64,000 bases of DNA from JAZGEG01 sp964346665 (GTDB lineage Archaea; Aenigmatarchaeota; Aenigmatarchaeia; QMZP01; QMZT01). Location of the stretch: the NCBI GenBank assembly GCA_964346665.1, contig CAYFVC010000067.1:1-64000 (forward strand). The letters run 5' to 3'. The position numbers were made by a program, and so were the translations under genes. Positions 17,228 through 25,242 of the stretch are shown in pieces. The notes beneath the pieces are model-generated. The model saw only the letters and a list, made by a program, of their open reading frames with translations, had not been told where the DNA came from and ran no database searches. Every line of letters begins with the position of its first letter. The first letter of the stretch is position 1.

Positions 17228-18412
17228 TTATTTTTTGAAAACGATTTTGATGGTATCCCCGTCTTTCAATTCGTGATCCTTGCTGATCTTCTGCTTGGTC
17301 TTTGCATCTATCCCACACACCATGTTTTCGGCGATATCGGAGTGAACCTTTTCCGCGAGATTTTTGGCGGTGCTTCCTTTCTTGAGTAAAATCGCATCGG
17401 GGAGAACTTGGTTTTTTTTATTTGAGAAGTGTGTTTCACTTTCCACAGGGTAGACCACTATGTAATTCAAGAGTTCGAAAACCGCTTTGTTAAGGGATTG
17501 CTGAATACCTGTTAGCCCGAATTTTTCCAGGACATTTTCCTTTATGAAATTCAGGGCTTCTATTTGCTTTTCATTCATTTTGCTTTCATCTTTTATTTTG
17601 AATTCGCCATCACCCGGGGTGTATTCTATTATCCCTCCCTTCGCAGCCCTCCTAAGGGCAAGCTCGCTTTCAGCAGAACATGGTACGCACTCAATTCTGG
17701 ATTTCTTGACCTTCTCATAGATTTCTTTCGAAACAGGAACATCTATCTTGTTCGCTGCGATCAGGATTGGTTTGTTACTTTCCCTCAAAACTTCAACAAA
17801 CTCCAAAAGCTTTCCCTCATCAGCGTTCACATTCAGTTTCGTCTTTTCAATCGCTCCCTTCACGAATTCCTCTGTTATACCCAAACCTGTTAACTGTTTT
17901 GTGATCAGGGCGTCCAAACCTATTTTCGCGGTCTCGATTTTTTTCCTTATCTGGTCCCAGTTCTTTGTCAGAATCCCCAGTATCCAGAAGTCGATCTCCT
18001 TGACAAAGAATTTTATGTCCTCTAGAGGATCTTGACTTCCAGGGGAAACAGGATTCCCGTCTTTGTCTGTCCCTCCTGAAATATCAACCACGTGTATCAA
18101 AGCGTTTGCCTCCATTATGTCAGAGAGGAATTGGTTTCCCAGACCCCTCCCCTTGTGGGCATCAGGGACAAGACCAGCCACGTCTATTATTTTTACCGGG
18201 ATCAGCCTTGTCCCATCCTCGCATTTCGAATTCTGTGGATCGCATTTAACATTCAATTTCTTGCAAGGGCATTCATTTGTGACATATCCTACCCCCACAT
18301 TCGGTTTTATCGTGGTAAAAATACGATTAGAAATCTCCACGTCAACCAGGGTCGCTGCATTGAAAAATGTCGACTTCCCGGTGTTGCTCTTCCCTGTCAA
18401 TGCTATCAGCAT
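17228..18412 (-). CDS. YchF/Obg-family GTPase with TGS domain
   Basis: Ribosome-associated P-loop NTPase of the archaeal/eukaryotic Obg-like (YchF-related) group. From ATG 18412 the protein is 394 residues: P-loop GKSNTGKSTFFNAAT, switch regions PNVGVGYV and KIIDVAGLVPDAHKGRGLGNQFL, NKxD-type ILIAANKID, and a C-terminal TGS domain (DAILLKKGSTAKNLAEKVH to DTIKIVF). A Cys-rich insert (CPCKKLNVKCDPQNSKC) after strand 2 is characteristic of archaeal members. It is translationally coupled to MetRS (TGATG). Confidence 0.88.
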   Translation of the reverse strand: MLIALTGKSNTGKSTFFNAATLVDVEISNRIFTTIKPNVGVGYVTNECPCKKLNVKCDPQNSKCEDGTRLIPVKIIDVAGLVPDAHKGRGLGNQFLSDIMEANALIHVVDISGGTDKDGNPVSPGSQDPLEDIKFFVKEIDFWILGILTKNWDQIRKKIETAKIGLDALITKQLTGLGITEEFVKGAIEKTKLNVNADEGKLLEFVEVLRESNKPILIAANKIDVPVSKEIYEKVKKSRIECVPCSAESELALRRAAKGGIIEYTPGDGEFKIKDESKMNEKQIEALNFIKENVLEKFGLTGIQQSLNKAVFELLNYIVVYPVESETHFSNKKNQVLPDAILLKKGSTAKNLAEKVHSDIAENMVCGIDAKTKQKISKDHELKDGDTIKIVFKK

Positions 18413-19926
18413 CAACTCACCTTCCCTTCAATCTTCTTGAAAAGAATCTTCGCTTTTCCTATCTTATGGTTTTCAAGCGGTTTCTTGAGATCCTCCCATT
18501 TAAGATCCTTTGAATTCAGTTGTTTCTCTAGCTTTTTCGAAAATTCCGGCAGGATGGGTTTCAGAAGTATTGCGAGGTCCTTCACTATGTTGGCTGAAAA
18601 TGCAAGAACCCCACTGCATTTTTCCTGTTCCTTCTTGATCAGTACCCAGGGCTGGTTTTCCTGGAAATACCGGTTTCCGATATCCCCTATCTCAAGTACC
18701 CCTTTGATAGCGTCACGGAAGTTGTAATCAAGATAGCATTTACGAATGTTTTCAATCTTCTTTTCGATTTCTTTCGAAAGTTTCTTCTCCCATTCACCCT
18801 TCGCTACCCCTCCAACCCTCGATTCTGAATACCTGTTTATGAAGCTGAGCGTTCGATAGCAGAAGTTTGAGATGTTCGCGACGAGCTCGTTGTTCACCCT
18901 CTCAACGAGATCCTTTGTTGAGAAGTCCCCGTCCTCTCCCATAGGAATTTCCTTGGCGAAGAAATACCTAACATGATCTGCTTCATACCTTTTAACGATC
19001 TCAGCAGGATCTATATGAGTCCCAAGAGATTTGCTTATCTTCTGACCGTTTACAGTAAGGTAACCATGAACAAGTATTGTCCTTGGAGGCTTTATCCCAG
19101 CTGAGATGAGCATTGCAGGCCAGATCACTGAATGGAACCAGTTTATCCCCTTCCCAATAACATGCGCATCCGCCGGCCAGAATTCCTTGAACTTCTTGCC
19201 ATCAGGATAATCCAAGGCAGACACGTAGTTTATTAACGCATCAAACCAGACATAGATTTTGTGTTTCTTGTCAACAGGGATATCTATTCCCCAGTTGAGG
19301 CCCTTCCTGCTAACACACAAGTCTTTCAACTCATCGGATTTTATTCTTGAAAGCATTTCGTTTCTCCTCTTCTTCGGAATTACGAAGGTCGGAGATTCCA
19401 GAAGCTTGATTATCTGATCCTTGTATTTACTAAGCCTGAAAAAGTAAGCCTCCTCTTTGAGAGACTTGGGAGGTTTTTGGTGTTCAGGACATTTCCCATC
19501 AACCAAATCCTTTTCGGTTAGATAACTTTCACAACCCTCACAGTACAGGCCTTGATAAAATCCCTTATATATGTCCCCCTTATCCAAAACCTTCTTGAAT
19601 ATATTCTGAGAAATCTTTATGTGGCTTTCCTCTGTGGTTCTTATGAAATGGTCATTCGATATACTAAGAATCCCAGTAAGTTCCTTGAAATACTTCACGT
19701 TTCTATCCACAAATTTTTTAGTTGGGATACCTGCCTCTTTCGCTGCCTGAGAATTCTTTTGAGCATTTTCATCAGTTCCTGTTAAGAAAAAAACCTTCTC
19801 ACCCCTCAACCTCCGAAACCTAGCTATAATATCGGCTATCACTTTCTCATAAGCATGCCCTATATGTGGCTTTGCATTCACGTAGTCTATCGCTGTCGTA
19901 ACGTAGAACTTCATTTTCACCACCAT
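18412..19926 (-). CDS. metG: Methionyl-tRNA synthetase, bacterial-like form
   Basis: Charges tRNA-Met. The 504 residues have HIGH (21-24), a single zinc knuckle (Cys129, Cys132, Cys146), GKGINWFHSVIWPAMLISAG, the KMSKS-equivalent KISKS (296-300) and an anticodon-binding helical domain ending near residue 490. The sequence around HIGH (KPHIGHAYEKVIADIIARF, LRGEKVFFLTGTDENAQK) and the single short knuckle resemble the bacterial (Thermus-like) class more than typical archaeal MetRS. There is no C-terminal tRNA-binding OB domain. Start ATG 19926; a second ATG lies four codons in. Confidence 0.94.
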   Translation of the reverse strand: MVVKMKFYVTTAIDYVNAKPHIGHAYEKVIADIIARFRRLRGEKVFFLTGTDENAQKNSQAAKEAGIPTKKFVDRNVKYFKELTGILSISNDHFIRTTEESHIKISQNIFKKVLDKGDIYKGFYQGLYCEGCESYLTEKDLVDGKCPEHQKPPKSLKEEAYFFRLSKYKDQIIKLLESPTFVIPKKRRNEMLSRIKSDELKDLCVSRKGLNWGIDIPVDKKHKIYVWFDALINYVSALDYPDGKKFKEFWPADAHVIGKGINWFHSVIWPAMLISAGIKPPRTILVHGYLTVNGQKISKSLGTHIDPAEIVKRYEADHVRYFFAKEIPMGEDGDFSTKDLVERVNNELVANISNFCYRTLSFINRYSESRVGGVAKGEWEKKLSKEIEKKIENIRKCYLDYNFRDAIKGVLEIGDIGNRYFQENQPWVLIKKEQEKCSGVLAFSANIVKDLAILLKPILPEFSKKLEKQLNSKDLKWEDLKKPLENHKIGKAKILFKKIEGKVS

Positions 19927-20035
19927 AAAAAGAAGTTCGCATTTCTAATTTAAATAAATGAATATGATCAGGGGTTATAATTATTAATTTAGAAAACAAT
20001 AAATAGCTGGCTGTGAAAATAACAAAAGTGAGGAA

Positions 20036-21592
20036 ATGCTCGAAGCACTGCAAAAAATGATAAAGGAATCGAGGAAGGCGAAGGAATGGATCAGCGAGGC
20101 GAAGGAACAGATACGCGTGGTTTCGCATTACGATGCGGACGGGATATGTTCCGCTTCTATTATGGTGAAAACTCTGCTCCGCTGGGAAAAGGATTTCCAT
20201 TTAACGTTAGTTAAACAGCTGAGTGAAAAAGTTCTGGAATCCCTCGCCGAGGAGAAGCATTCGCTAGTTATATTCCTTGATATGGGATCGGGCCAGCTCG
20301 AGGGGATAAAGAAACATCTCAATTCCTCTAAGGTTATAATATGCGACCACCACCAGCCTGGGGGAGAACCCAACGAAAATATAGTTCACATAAACTCCGT
20401 TGTGATAGGGATAGAGAACAACATATCGGGTTCGGGAGTGACCTACATACTTTCGCGTACAATCGACCCGAAAAACATAGACCTCAGCCAACTCGCAATA
20501 ATAGGGGCGATAGGTGATTCGCAGATAGACGCGATCGGCCCTGACTGGGGTGTGAGCGGCCTTAACAAGGAAATACTTAAAGATTCCGAAGGCCAGGGAA
20601 AAATAAGGGTTTCTAAGGGGTTGAGACTTTGGGGGAGATACACACGTCCTCTCCACAAAGCCCTCGAATATTCAATAGACCCGTACATCCCAGGAATTAC
20701 CGGATCGGAATCCGCGAGTGTTCAATTCCTCCAGGACCTTAAAATACCCGTTAAAGAAAACGAAAAATGGAGGACTATCGCGGACTTGAGCCCAGAGGAA
20801 CAGAAGAAACTCGCTGATGGTATAATCAAGGAAAGGATACGAGCGGATCACGAAAACCCTGAATACATTTTCGGTGATGTTTACGATCTCCTAGACAAGG
20901 AAGGAGAATTTCGCGATGCTAACGAATTCGCCACAATGCTTAACGCCTGCGGGAAAATGGATAAAGCAGAACTAGGGGTTTCCCTGTGCCTTAATGGAGA
21001 GAAGGCGTTTGATAAGGTTAAAGGTATTCTGGAGAACTACCGAAAAGAGATAGGGAAAGGAGTGAGCTGGATACAATCGAACATTGAAAACCCGGATATA
21101 GTCAAGCGAATGAACGGGATTTACGTCCTGGCGGGAGCGAACATATCAGAACATTTAATTTCGAACGTCATATCGATTATTAACCATTCTGGTTTGTTAC
21201 CTGAAAAACCCTTGTTTGGTTTCGCTGACTCTGAGGACGGGTTGAAGATATCCGCACGAGCGAATGATTCCCTCGTGGAAAAAGGGGTGAAACTAAACGA
21301 GATAATGAGCGAAGTTTCTGGAAAACTAGGAGGCGAGGGAGGAGGACACATGGGTGCAGCGGCGGCTATGGTTCCAAAGGAAAAACAGAATGAATTTATA
21401 AATATGACAGAACAAATACTTACAAATACCGGAGGTAAGCATGGGAATGAAGAGCAGACCAAGGCTGAGAGAAGAGAAGGAGGAAAAGAAAGAGGCGAAA
21501 CTAGAGAAAGAAGCGACTCCAGAGGAGAAGGAAGAGAAGGTTCTAGTGAAAAAGTGGAAAGGAAAGGACTGGTTCAATATTTTGGCTCCTAG
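20036..21592 (+). CDS. DHH/DHHA1 family nuclease (archaeal RecJ-like)
   Basis: Single-strand nuclease or phosphoesterase of the archaeal RecJ/GAN type, partner of GINS/MCM in some archaea. Motif I is HYDADGICSAS (about 38-48), motif II is LDMGSG, motif III is ICDHHQPGG, motif IV is IGAIGDSQIDA, and the DHHA1 domain ends in GGEGGGHMGAAAAM. The fold is complete by about residue 470. The last 50 residues (Arg/Glu/Gly-rich) are read from DNA that also encodes the eS1 N-terminus in another frame, an overlap of 152 nt. Confidence 0.86.
   Translation: MLEALQKMIKESRKAKEWISEAKEQIRVVSHYDADGICSASIMVKTLLRWEKDFHLTLVKQLSEKVLESLAEEKHSLVIFLDMGSGQLEGIKKHLNSSKVIICDHHQPGGEPNENIVHINSVVIGIENNISGSGVTYILSRTIDPKNIDLSQLAIIGAIGDSQIDAIGPDWGVSGLNKEILKDSEGQGKIRVSKGLRLWGRYTRPLHKALEYSIDPYIPGITGSESASVQFLQDLKIPVKENEKWRTIADLSPEEQKKLADGIIKERIRADHENPEYIFGDVYDLLDKEGEFRDANEFATMLNACGKMDKAELGVSLCLNGEKAFDKVKGILENYRKEIGKGVSWIQSNIENPDIVKRMNGIYVLAGANISEHLISNVISIINHSGLLPEKPLFGFADSEDGLKISARANDSLVEKGVKLNEIMSEVSGKLGGEGGGHMGAAAAMVPKEKQNEFINMTEQILTNTGGKHGNEEQTKAERREGGKERGETRERSDSRGEGREGSSEKVERKGLVQYFGS
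21429..21437 (+). promoter_or_regulatory. Strong Shine-Dalgarno for eS1 inside the RecJ-like gene
   Basis: A CCGGAGGTA sequence lies a few nucleotides upstream of the eS1 ATG at 21441, within the RecJ-like coding sequence. It is the main reason for choosing this early start, which places the first roughly 50 codons of eS1 in overlap with RecJ. Confidence 0.6.
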
Positions 21593-22274
21593 GGAATTGG
21601 GAGCGAAACTTCTCGGTCAGACTCCTACAACCGATCCCAAATCTCTTGTCGGAAGGAACATGGAGGTAGGAGTTCCGGATATAACTGGCGATAGATCCAA
21701 ATATTACATGAAGGTGAACGTGAGGATAAACAAAATTGAAGGTAAAACGTGCCTAACCTCTTTTAACGGTTTTGAGTGCGCCCGCGAACATTTGCTGAGG
21801 ATGGTGAGGAAAAGAAATCAGAAGGTAGAAAATGTTTTTGATGTTGTCACGAAGGACGGGTGGCTTTTGAGGATAAAGCCTTGGACAATCCTTAACGGAA
21901 AGCCCGCAGCGAGTGTAGAGAGCAAGATGAGGATGTTCACGATGAACTTCTTTAACGAGTTCGCAAAGAAAAACAACACGAGTGATTTGATAAGAAAGGT
22001 GATTTCAACAGAAATCCAGATGAGGATAAAGAAAGAGGGGAGCAAGATTTATCCGGTCCGCTTCTCCGAGGTCGCGAGGATAAAGGTTTTGCGATCACCG
22101 GAATTCAAGGTGGCCAAACCTAAACCCGAAGAGAAACCCAAGGAGAAGAAGGAAGCAAAACCCGAGAAAAAAGAAAAACCCAAAGAAGAAAAACCAGAGA
22201 CAAAGAAAAAGGAACCTGTGAAGGAAACAAAGAAGGAAAAGAAAAAAGAGACGAAACCGAAGAAGAAAAAATAA
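21441..22274 (+). CDS. rps3ae: Ribosomal protein eS1 (S3Ae)
   Basis: Small-subunit platform protein shared by archaea and eukaryotes. After a Lys/Glu-rich N-terminus (about 30 residues) comes KKWKGKDWFNILAPRELGAKLLGQT, the S3Ae hallmark, then LVGRNMEVGVPDITGD and VFDVVTKDGWLLRIKP. A 55-residue Lys/Glu/Pro tail ends the protein, longer than usual. The start is supported by a GGAGGT SD. The first 50 codons overlap the RecJ-like gene in a different frame. Confidence 0.94.
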   Translation: MGMKSRPRLREEKEEKKEAKLEKEATPEEKEEKVLVKKWKGKDWFNILAPRELGAKLLGQTPTTDPKSLVGRNMEVGVPDITGDRSKYYMKVNVRINKIEGKTCLTSFNGFECAREHLLRMVRKRNQKVENVFDVVTKDGWLLRIKPWTILNGKPAASVESKMRMFTMNFFNEFAKKNNTSDLIRKVISTEIQMRIKKEGSKIYPVRFSEVARIKVLRSPEFKVAKPKPEEKPKEKKEAKPEKKEKPKEEKPETKKKEPVKETKKEKKKETKPKKKK

Positions 22275-22314
22275 TTTATTATTTTTAAATCAAACACGGA
22301 TAGAAACTAATATT

Positions 22315-22956
22315 ATGGTCGAATTTCATAAGAACAAGTTGTATCAAGATGACTGGACTGTGGGCAAGGCGAGCGGTGAGATAAAGGAAGGTCTGGACCT
22401 GCTCAGGAAGGTAGATTCAAAGATAATTGTTTTTCAGGGTTCTTCAAAGATTAAACCAGGAAGCAAACATTACGAGCATGCAAAGAAACTCGCTTTTGAA
22501 TTGGGAAAGAAGGATTATGTAATAATGACCGGTGGAGGGCCTGGGGTAATGCACGCCGCGAATTCAGGTGCCACAGAAGCGAAAGTTAGGTCAATAGGTT
22601 GTAGAGCTGAACTGCTTAAAAGGGAAAGGGTTACTGATGATATATACACTGATACTTTGGATTTCCATTTCTTCTTCGCGAGAAGGTTCATAATGTTGAT
22701 AAAGACAGAGGCAATGATATTCTATCCAGGAGGTTTCGGGACGCTTAACGAATTGCTTGAGAACGCAATGCTCATGCAGAATGAAATCGTTGATTGCATC
22801 CCCCTGATCTGCGTTGGGAAATCGTATTGGAATGGTTTATTCAAATGGCTGAAATCAAGAGCTCTGAAAAACAAGTATATGAGTGAAATCGACTTCAATC
22901 TAATACACGTGATGGATGAAATCCCGAAAATTATAAAATTTGTCGATTCTTTATGA
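22315..22956 (+). CDS. LOG-family nucleotide phosphoribohydrolase-like protein
   Basis: Rossmann-fold protein of the LOG/"lysine decarboxylase-like" family, whose members cleave nucleoside monophosphates. The 213 residues contain VFQGSSKIKPGSKHYEHA, the MTGGGPGVMHAAN loop and the diagnostic FYPGGFGTLNELLE (PGGxGTxxE) catalytic motif. It overlaps the Cbf5 start by 4 nt. The physiological substrate is unknown. Confidence 0.85.
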   Translation: MVEFHKNKLYQDDWTVGKASGEIKEGLDLLRKVDSKIIVFQGSSKIKPGSKHYEHAKKLAFELGKKDYVIMTGGGPGVMHAANSGATEAKVRSIGCRAELLKRERVTDDIYTDTLDFHFFFARRFIMLIKTEAMIFYPGGFGTLNELLENAMLMQNEIVDCIPLICVGKSYWNGLFKWLKSRALKNKYMSEIDFNLIHVMDEIPKIIKFVDSL

Positions 22957-23741
22957 AAAACCAAATTCTGAAAAAGGGAGTGGTTCTGGTTGACAAGCCC
23001 AAAGGAATCACGAGCTTTGACGTTGTTGAAATGGTGTGTGAGACCTTAGGCATTAAAAAGGCCGGACACACAGGGACGCTCGACCCTAACGTCACGGGGT
23101 TGATGCTTCTCGCCCTCGAAGAATCCCGAAAGGCTATGCCCATCCTTATGGGGATGGACAAAGAATACGAAGGGAAAATGTTATTACACGGAGAAGTGGA
23201 AAAGGGAAGGATAGAAAAGACATTCAAAAAATTCACCGGCGAGATCGTCCAGAAACCCCCTGTCAAATCAAGGGTCGCTCGCGTGGAGAGAAAAAGAAAG
23301 GTTTACTTTCTGGATATTCTCAGGATAAATGGAAGAGAAATCGAGTTCAGAGTTAAGTGTGAAGCAGGGACTTATGTGCGAAAACTGGTTCATGATATTG
23401 GAGAGGAACTAGGGTGTGGCGCACACATGACGGGTTTGAAAAGAACGAAGATCGGACCCTTCGAATTGAAGGAATCGGTTCCACTTTCGAAACTATCAGA
23501 AAAAAATGTAATCCCTCTCGAAAGAATTCTCGAAAGGATCAAGCTGAAAAAGATAACCGTTAAAGAGCAAGCGATACCCAAAATAAGGAACGGCTCACCT
23601 GTCTTTCCGGAGTGGATTGTAAAACGAGAGAAAGCGAAGGAAAATGAAATCGTGGGGATTTTCGACAAAGGTGGGGAGATAATAGCCCTGGGGAAACCCT
23701 TAGGCAAGAAAGTAAAAACGGACAGGGTTTTCAACTTCTGA
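22953..23741 (+). CDS. tRNA/rRNA pseudouridine synthase, aCbf5/TruB family with PUA domain
   Basis: Isomerises uridine to pseudouridine, either with H/ACA guide RNAs or at tRNA U55. Catalytic Asp44 lies in GHTGTLDPNVTGLMLLAL. Other motifs are the KEYEGKMLLHGE strand, KPPVKSRVARVERKRKVY and RVKCEAGTYVRKLVHDIG. The last 70 residues look like a PUA domain. At 262 residues it is shorter than typical archaeal Cbf5 (about 330). Overlap with the upstream gene suggests one mRNA. Confidence 0.9.
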   Translation: MKNQILKKGVVLVDKPKGITSFDVVEMVCETLGIKKAGHTGTLDPNVTGLMLLALEESRKAMPILMGMDKEYEGKMLLHGEVEKGRIEKTFKKFTGEIVQKPPVKSRVARVERKRKVYFLDILRINGREIEFRVKCEAGTYVRKLVHDIGEELGCGAHMTGLKRTKIGPFELKESVPLSKLSEKNVIPLERILERIKLKKITVKEQAIPKIRNGSPVFPEWIVKREKAKENEIVGIFDKGGEIIALGKPLGKKVKTDRVFNF

Positions 23742-23786
23742 GAACTTAAAGATAAAAACCCGAAATCATATTGAATAATATTAACC

Positions 23787-23809
23787 GAAACAGAACTACG
23801 TTCTGTTTC
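23787..23809. other. Perfect 10-bp inverted repeat (triloop hairpin) upstream of tRNA-Thr
   Basis: Arms GAAACAGAAC and GTTCTGTTTC flank the loop TAC, 13 nt before the tRNA-Thr 5' end and 46 nt after the Cbf5 stop. It could end the cbf5 transcript or lie in the tRNA leader. Similar triloop hairpins occur at 34918-34940 and 44102-44118. Confidence 0.6.
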
Positions 23810-23821
23810 ATTCGAAATCTT

Positions 23822-23933
23822 GCCTCGGTAGCTCAGTGGTAATTTCGTAGGAAGCAGATTACATCTGCTTCGATCGCTAGGGAGCGTTCGCTTGGTAAGC
23901 GAAAGGTCGCGAGTTCAATCCTCGCCCGAGGCT
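23822..23933 (+). tRNA. tRNA-Thr(GGT) with a D-loop intron of about 40 nt
   Basis: Acceptor GCCTCGG/CCGAGGC, anticodon arm TTCGC-TTGGTAA-GCGAA (anticodon GGT) and T-arm GCGAG-TTCAATC-CTCGC are intact; discriminator U, no encoded CCA. The D-stem GCTC/GAGC is split by an insert of about 40 nt (about 23841-23880) holding a perfect 8-bp hairpin (GAAGCAGA/TCTGCTTC). A BHB can be drawn: the D-stem GCTC/GAGC as outer helix, AGTG/CGCT as central 4-bp helix, bulges GTA and AGG, and a short inner helix ATT/GAT. Splicing gives a D-loop of normal length, with ±1 nt uncertainty at the junction. Confidence 0.9.
23841..23880 (+). other. tRNA-Thr intron (D-loop, non-canonical position)
   Basis: Predicted intron from the third base of bulge GTA to the second base of bulge AGG. 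Removing it joins AGTGGT to GGAGC and restores a 7-nt D-loop. The strong internal 8-bp stem would present the splice sites. Confidence 0.7.
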
Positions 23934-23960
23934 TTTGCTTTTTCTCATTACACAAAAACA

Positions 23961-23970
23961 ATTTAAATAA
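23961..23970 (+). promoter_or_regulatory. TATA-type promoter of the 30-residue basic protein
   Basis: ATTTAAATAA is centred about 24 nt upstream of the ATG at 23990, the spacing for a leaderless archaeal transcript. It follows T-rich sequence just after tRNA-Thr that could end the tRNA transcript. Confidence 0.5.
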
Positions 23971-23989
23971 AACACGCGTATAAGATAAC

Positions 23990-24082
23990 ATGCCTTGCGG
24001 AAGGAAAAGAAAGAGAAAGAAGATGAAGAAGCATAAACTAAAGAAGAGAAGGAAGAAGATGAGGCACAGGAGAAAGAAATAA
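23990..24082 (+). CDS. 30-residue basic protein, mS38/COX24 (AURKAIP1)-like ribosomal protein
   Basis: Reading ATG 23990 to TAA 24082 gives MPCGRKRKRKKMKKHKLKKR followed by RKKMRHRRKK: 30 residues, about two thirds Lys/Arg. The KMKKHKxKKRRKKMRHxxK pattern resembles the C-terminal motif of mitochondrial mS38 (AURKAIP1/COX24) and the tiny bacterial homologues (for example the MPSGKKRKRHK-type of Bacteroidetes), which bind the decoding region of the small subunit. eL41 is an alternative but usually starts MRAKWRKKR and has Trp. The TATA box spacing supports expression. Confidence 0.72.
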   Translation: MPCGRKRKRKKMKKHKLKKRRKKMRHRRKK

Positions 24083-24142
24083 CAGTAATAACTACTTTTA
24101 AGGGGTTAAAATATATTTAAATACTCAAATGAAGATTTAAAC

Positions 24143-24940
24143 ATGGCATATAGACCGGATCTTATACTCCTAGTAGACTTCGATGAAGGGAAATATAGTA
24201 AAGGAAGAAAGAATCCACTCTCTGTAAACCAGATTCCTCTAATGCGTTTTCGCGGTTTGTCTTATTTAGGAAAAAATTTGATGAGTTTTGATGGTAGTCC
24301 TGAATACGATAAAAATCAAATAAGGCATGTTATTAAAGCATTTGCCAAATTCCCTGTCAAAATAAAATGTTACGGGGGATCGAAAAAATGTAGTGGAGTT
24401 GCTGAAAAAATTGTCATTCCTTGGGAAATGGTTCACAAACATGATGAACAGGTGGGACCCGAATTAAGAAAACAATTTTACGTTGATCAAAGTCAGTTTT
24501 GCTGTATAAACTGTTACAATGATAAGAAATATAGAGAAGTTGAGAATGATAAATTAGCTGGTCTCACGGCCCTGCCGATAAGTTTCGGCATTGCTGTTGC
24601 TGGTAAAAAGAGATTTGGAACTAATTTGGATAGAACAGAACTTCACAGAAAATTGAAAAAAATAGCATACCAGTTAATCTCCCAAGATACCGGAGAGATA
24701 ATTGACCCTTATGAAATGAAAGAGCTTTCAAGAATTAGCAAAAAAGGTGCCAAGGAAATAGTTAATAAACTTCTTGGAATTCAAAGACCTCCAAAAGAAC
24801 CAGAACAGGGGGAACTTTTCGATTTGGAACGGAAAAAAGTTAAACGTAAAGAAATTGAATATAAAGAAAGACCTATATTTATATTGAAAAGAGCACCTCA
24901 AAAGAATAAAGGACAACTCATGATTGAAACTAACCTTTAA
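24143..24940 (+). CDS. Orphan protein with Cys-rich zinc-type segment
   Basis: 265 residues, not recognised. It opens MAYRPDLILLVDFDEGKYSK. The centre contains a Cys cluster, KCYGGSKKCSGVAEK and, 50 residues later, QFCCINCYNDKKYRE, which could bind zinc. The C-terminal third is Lys/Glu-rich (EPEQGELFDLERKKVKRKE). The gene is more AT-rich than its neighbours, which hints at later acquisition. It stands alone between the mS38-like gene and the EMC6-like/Get3 pair. Confidence 0.6.
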   Translation: MAYRPDLILLVDFDEGKYSKGRKNPLSVNQIPLMRFRGLSYLGKNLMSFDGSPEYDKNQIRHVIKAFAKFPVKIKCYGGSKKCSGVAEKIVIPWEMVHKHDEQVGPELRKQFYVDQSQFCCINCYNDKKYREVENDKLAGLTALPISFGIAVAGKKRFGTNLDRTELHRKLKKIAYQLISQDTGEIIDPYEMKELSRISKKGAKEIVNKLLGIQRPPKEPEQGELFDLERKKVKRKEIEYKERPIFILKRAPQKNKGQLMIETNL

Positions 24941-24966
24941 AAACCTCGCATTACAAACTTTATTAA

Positions 24967-25230
24967 ATGAAAGAGTTTAGTGACTTGAACACCTCTAGGA
25001 TTTCTTTGGGGGTCCATACCATCACAGGAATAATAGCAGGATATCTTTCGATTTTCTTGGAGAGGGCGCTTTATTCCTTGGGTCTCGCCATCCTGATACT
25101 GATAATAACGGGATACGTAATAGAGTTCGTTTTGAAGAAGAAAGGAATAAAGTGGTGGATGACGAATGGCGGAATCCTTTACATTCTCGTCTGGCTTGTG
25201 AGCTGGGTTTTCTTTTTCAATCTGCCTTGA
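24967..25230 (+). CDS. Three-helix membrane protein, EMC6-like
   Basis: 87 residues with three hydrophobic segments (about 16-34, 37-58 and 66-85). The N-terminal LNTSRISLGVHTITGIIAGYL and C-terminal NGGILYILVWLVSWVFFFN resemble the eukaryotic EMC6 pattern (CRTS...[28 protein letters not shown]), with matching length and helix spacing. EMC6 works with the Oxa1-like EMC3 in membrane insertion. The next gene, 12 nt downstream, is a Get3 ATPase, a tail-anchored-protein targeting factor, which fits a shared role. The homology is judged by eye and is not secure. Confidence 0.5.
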   Translation: MKEFSDLNTSRISLGVHTITGIIAGYLSIFLERALYSLGLAILILIITGYVIEFVLKKKGIKWWMTNGGILYILVWLVSWVFFFNLP

Positions 25231-25242
25231 TCGAGGTGAATT

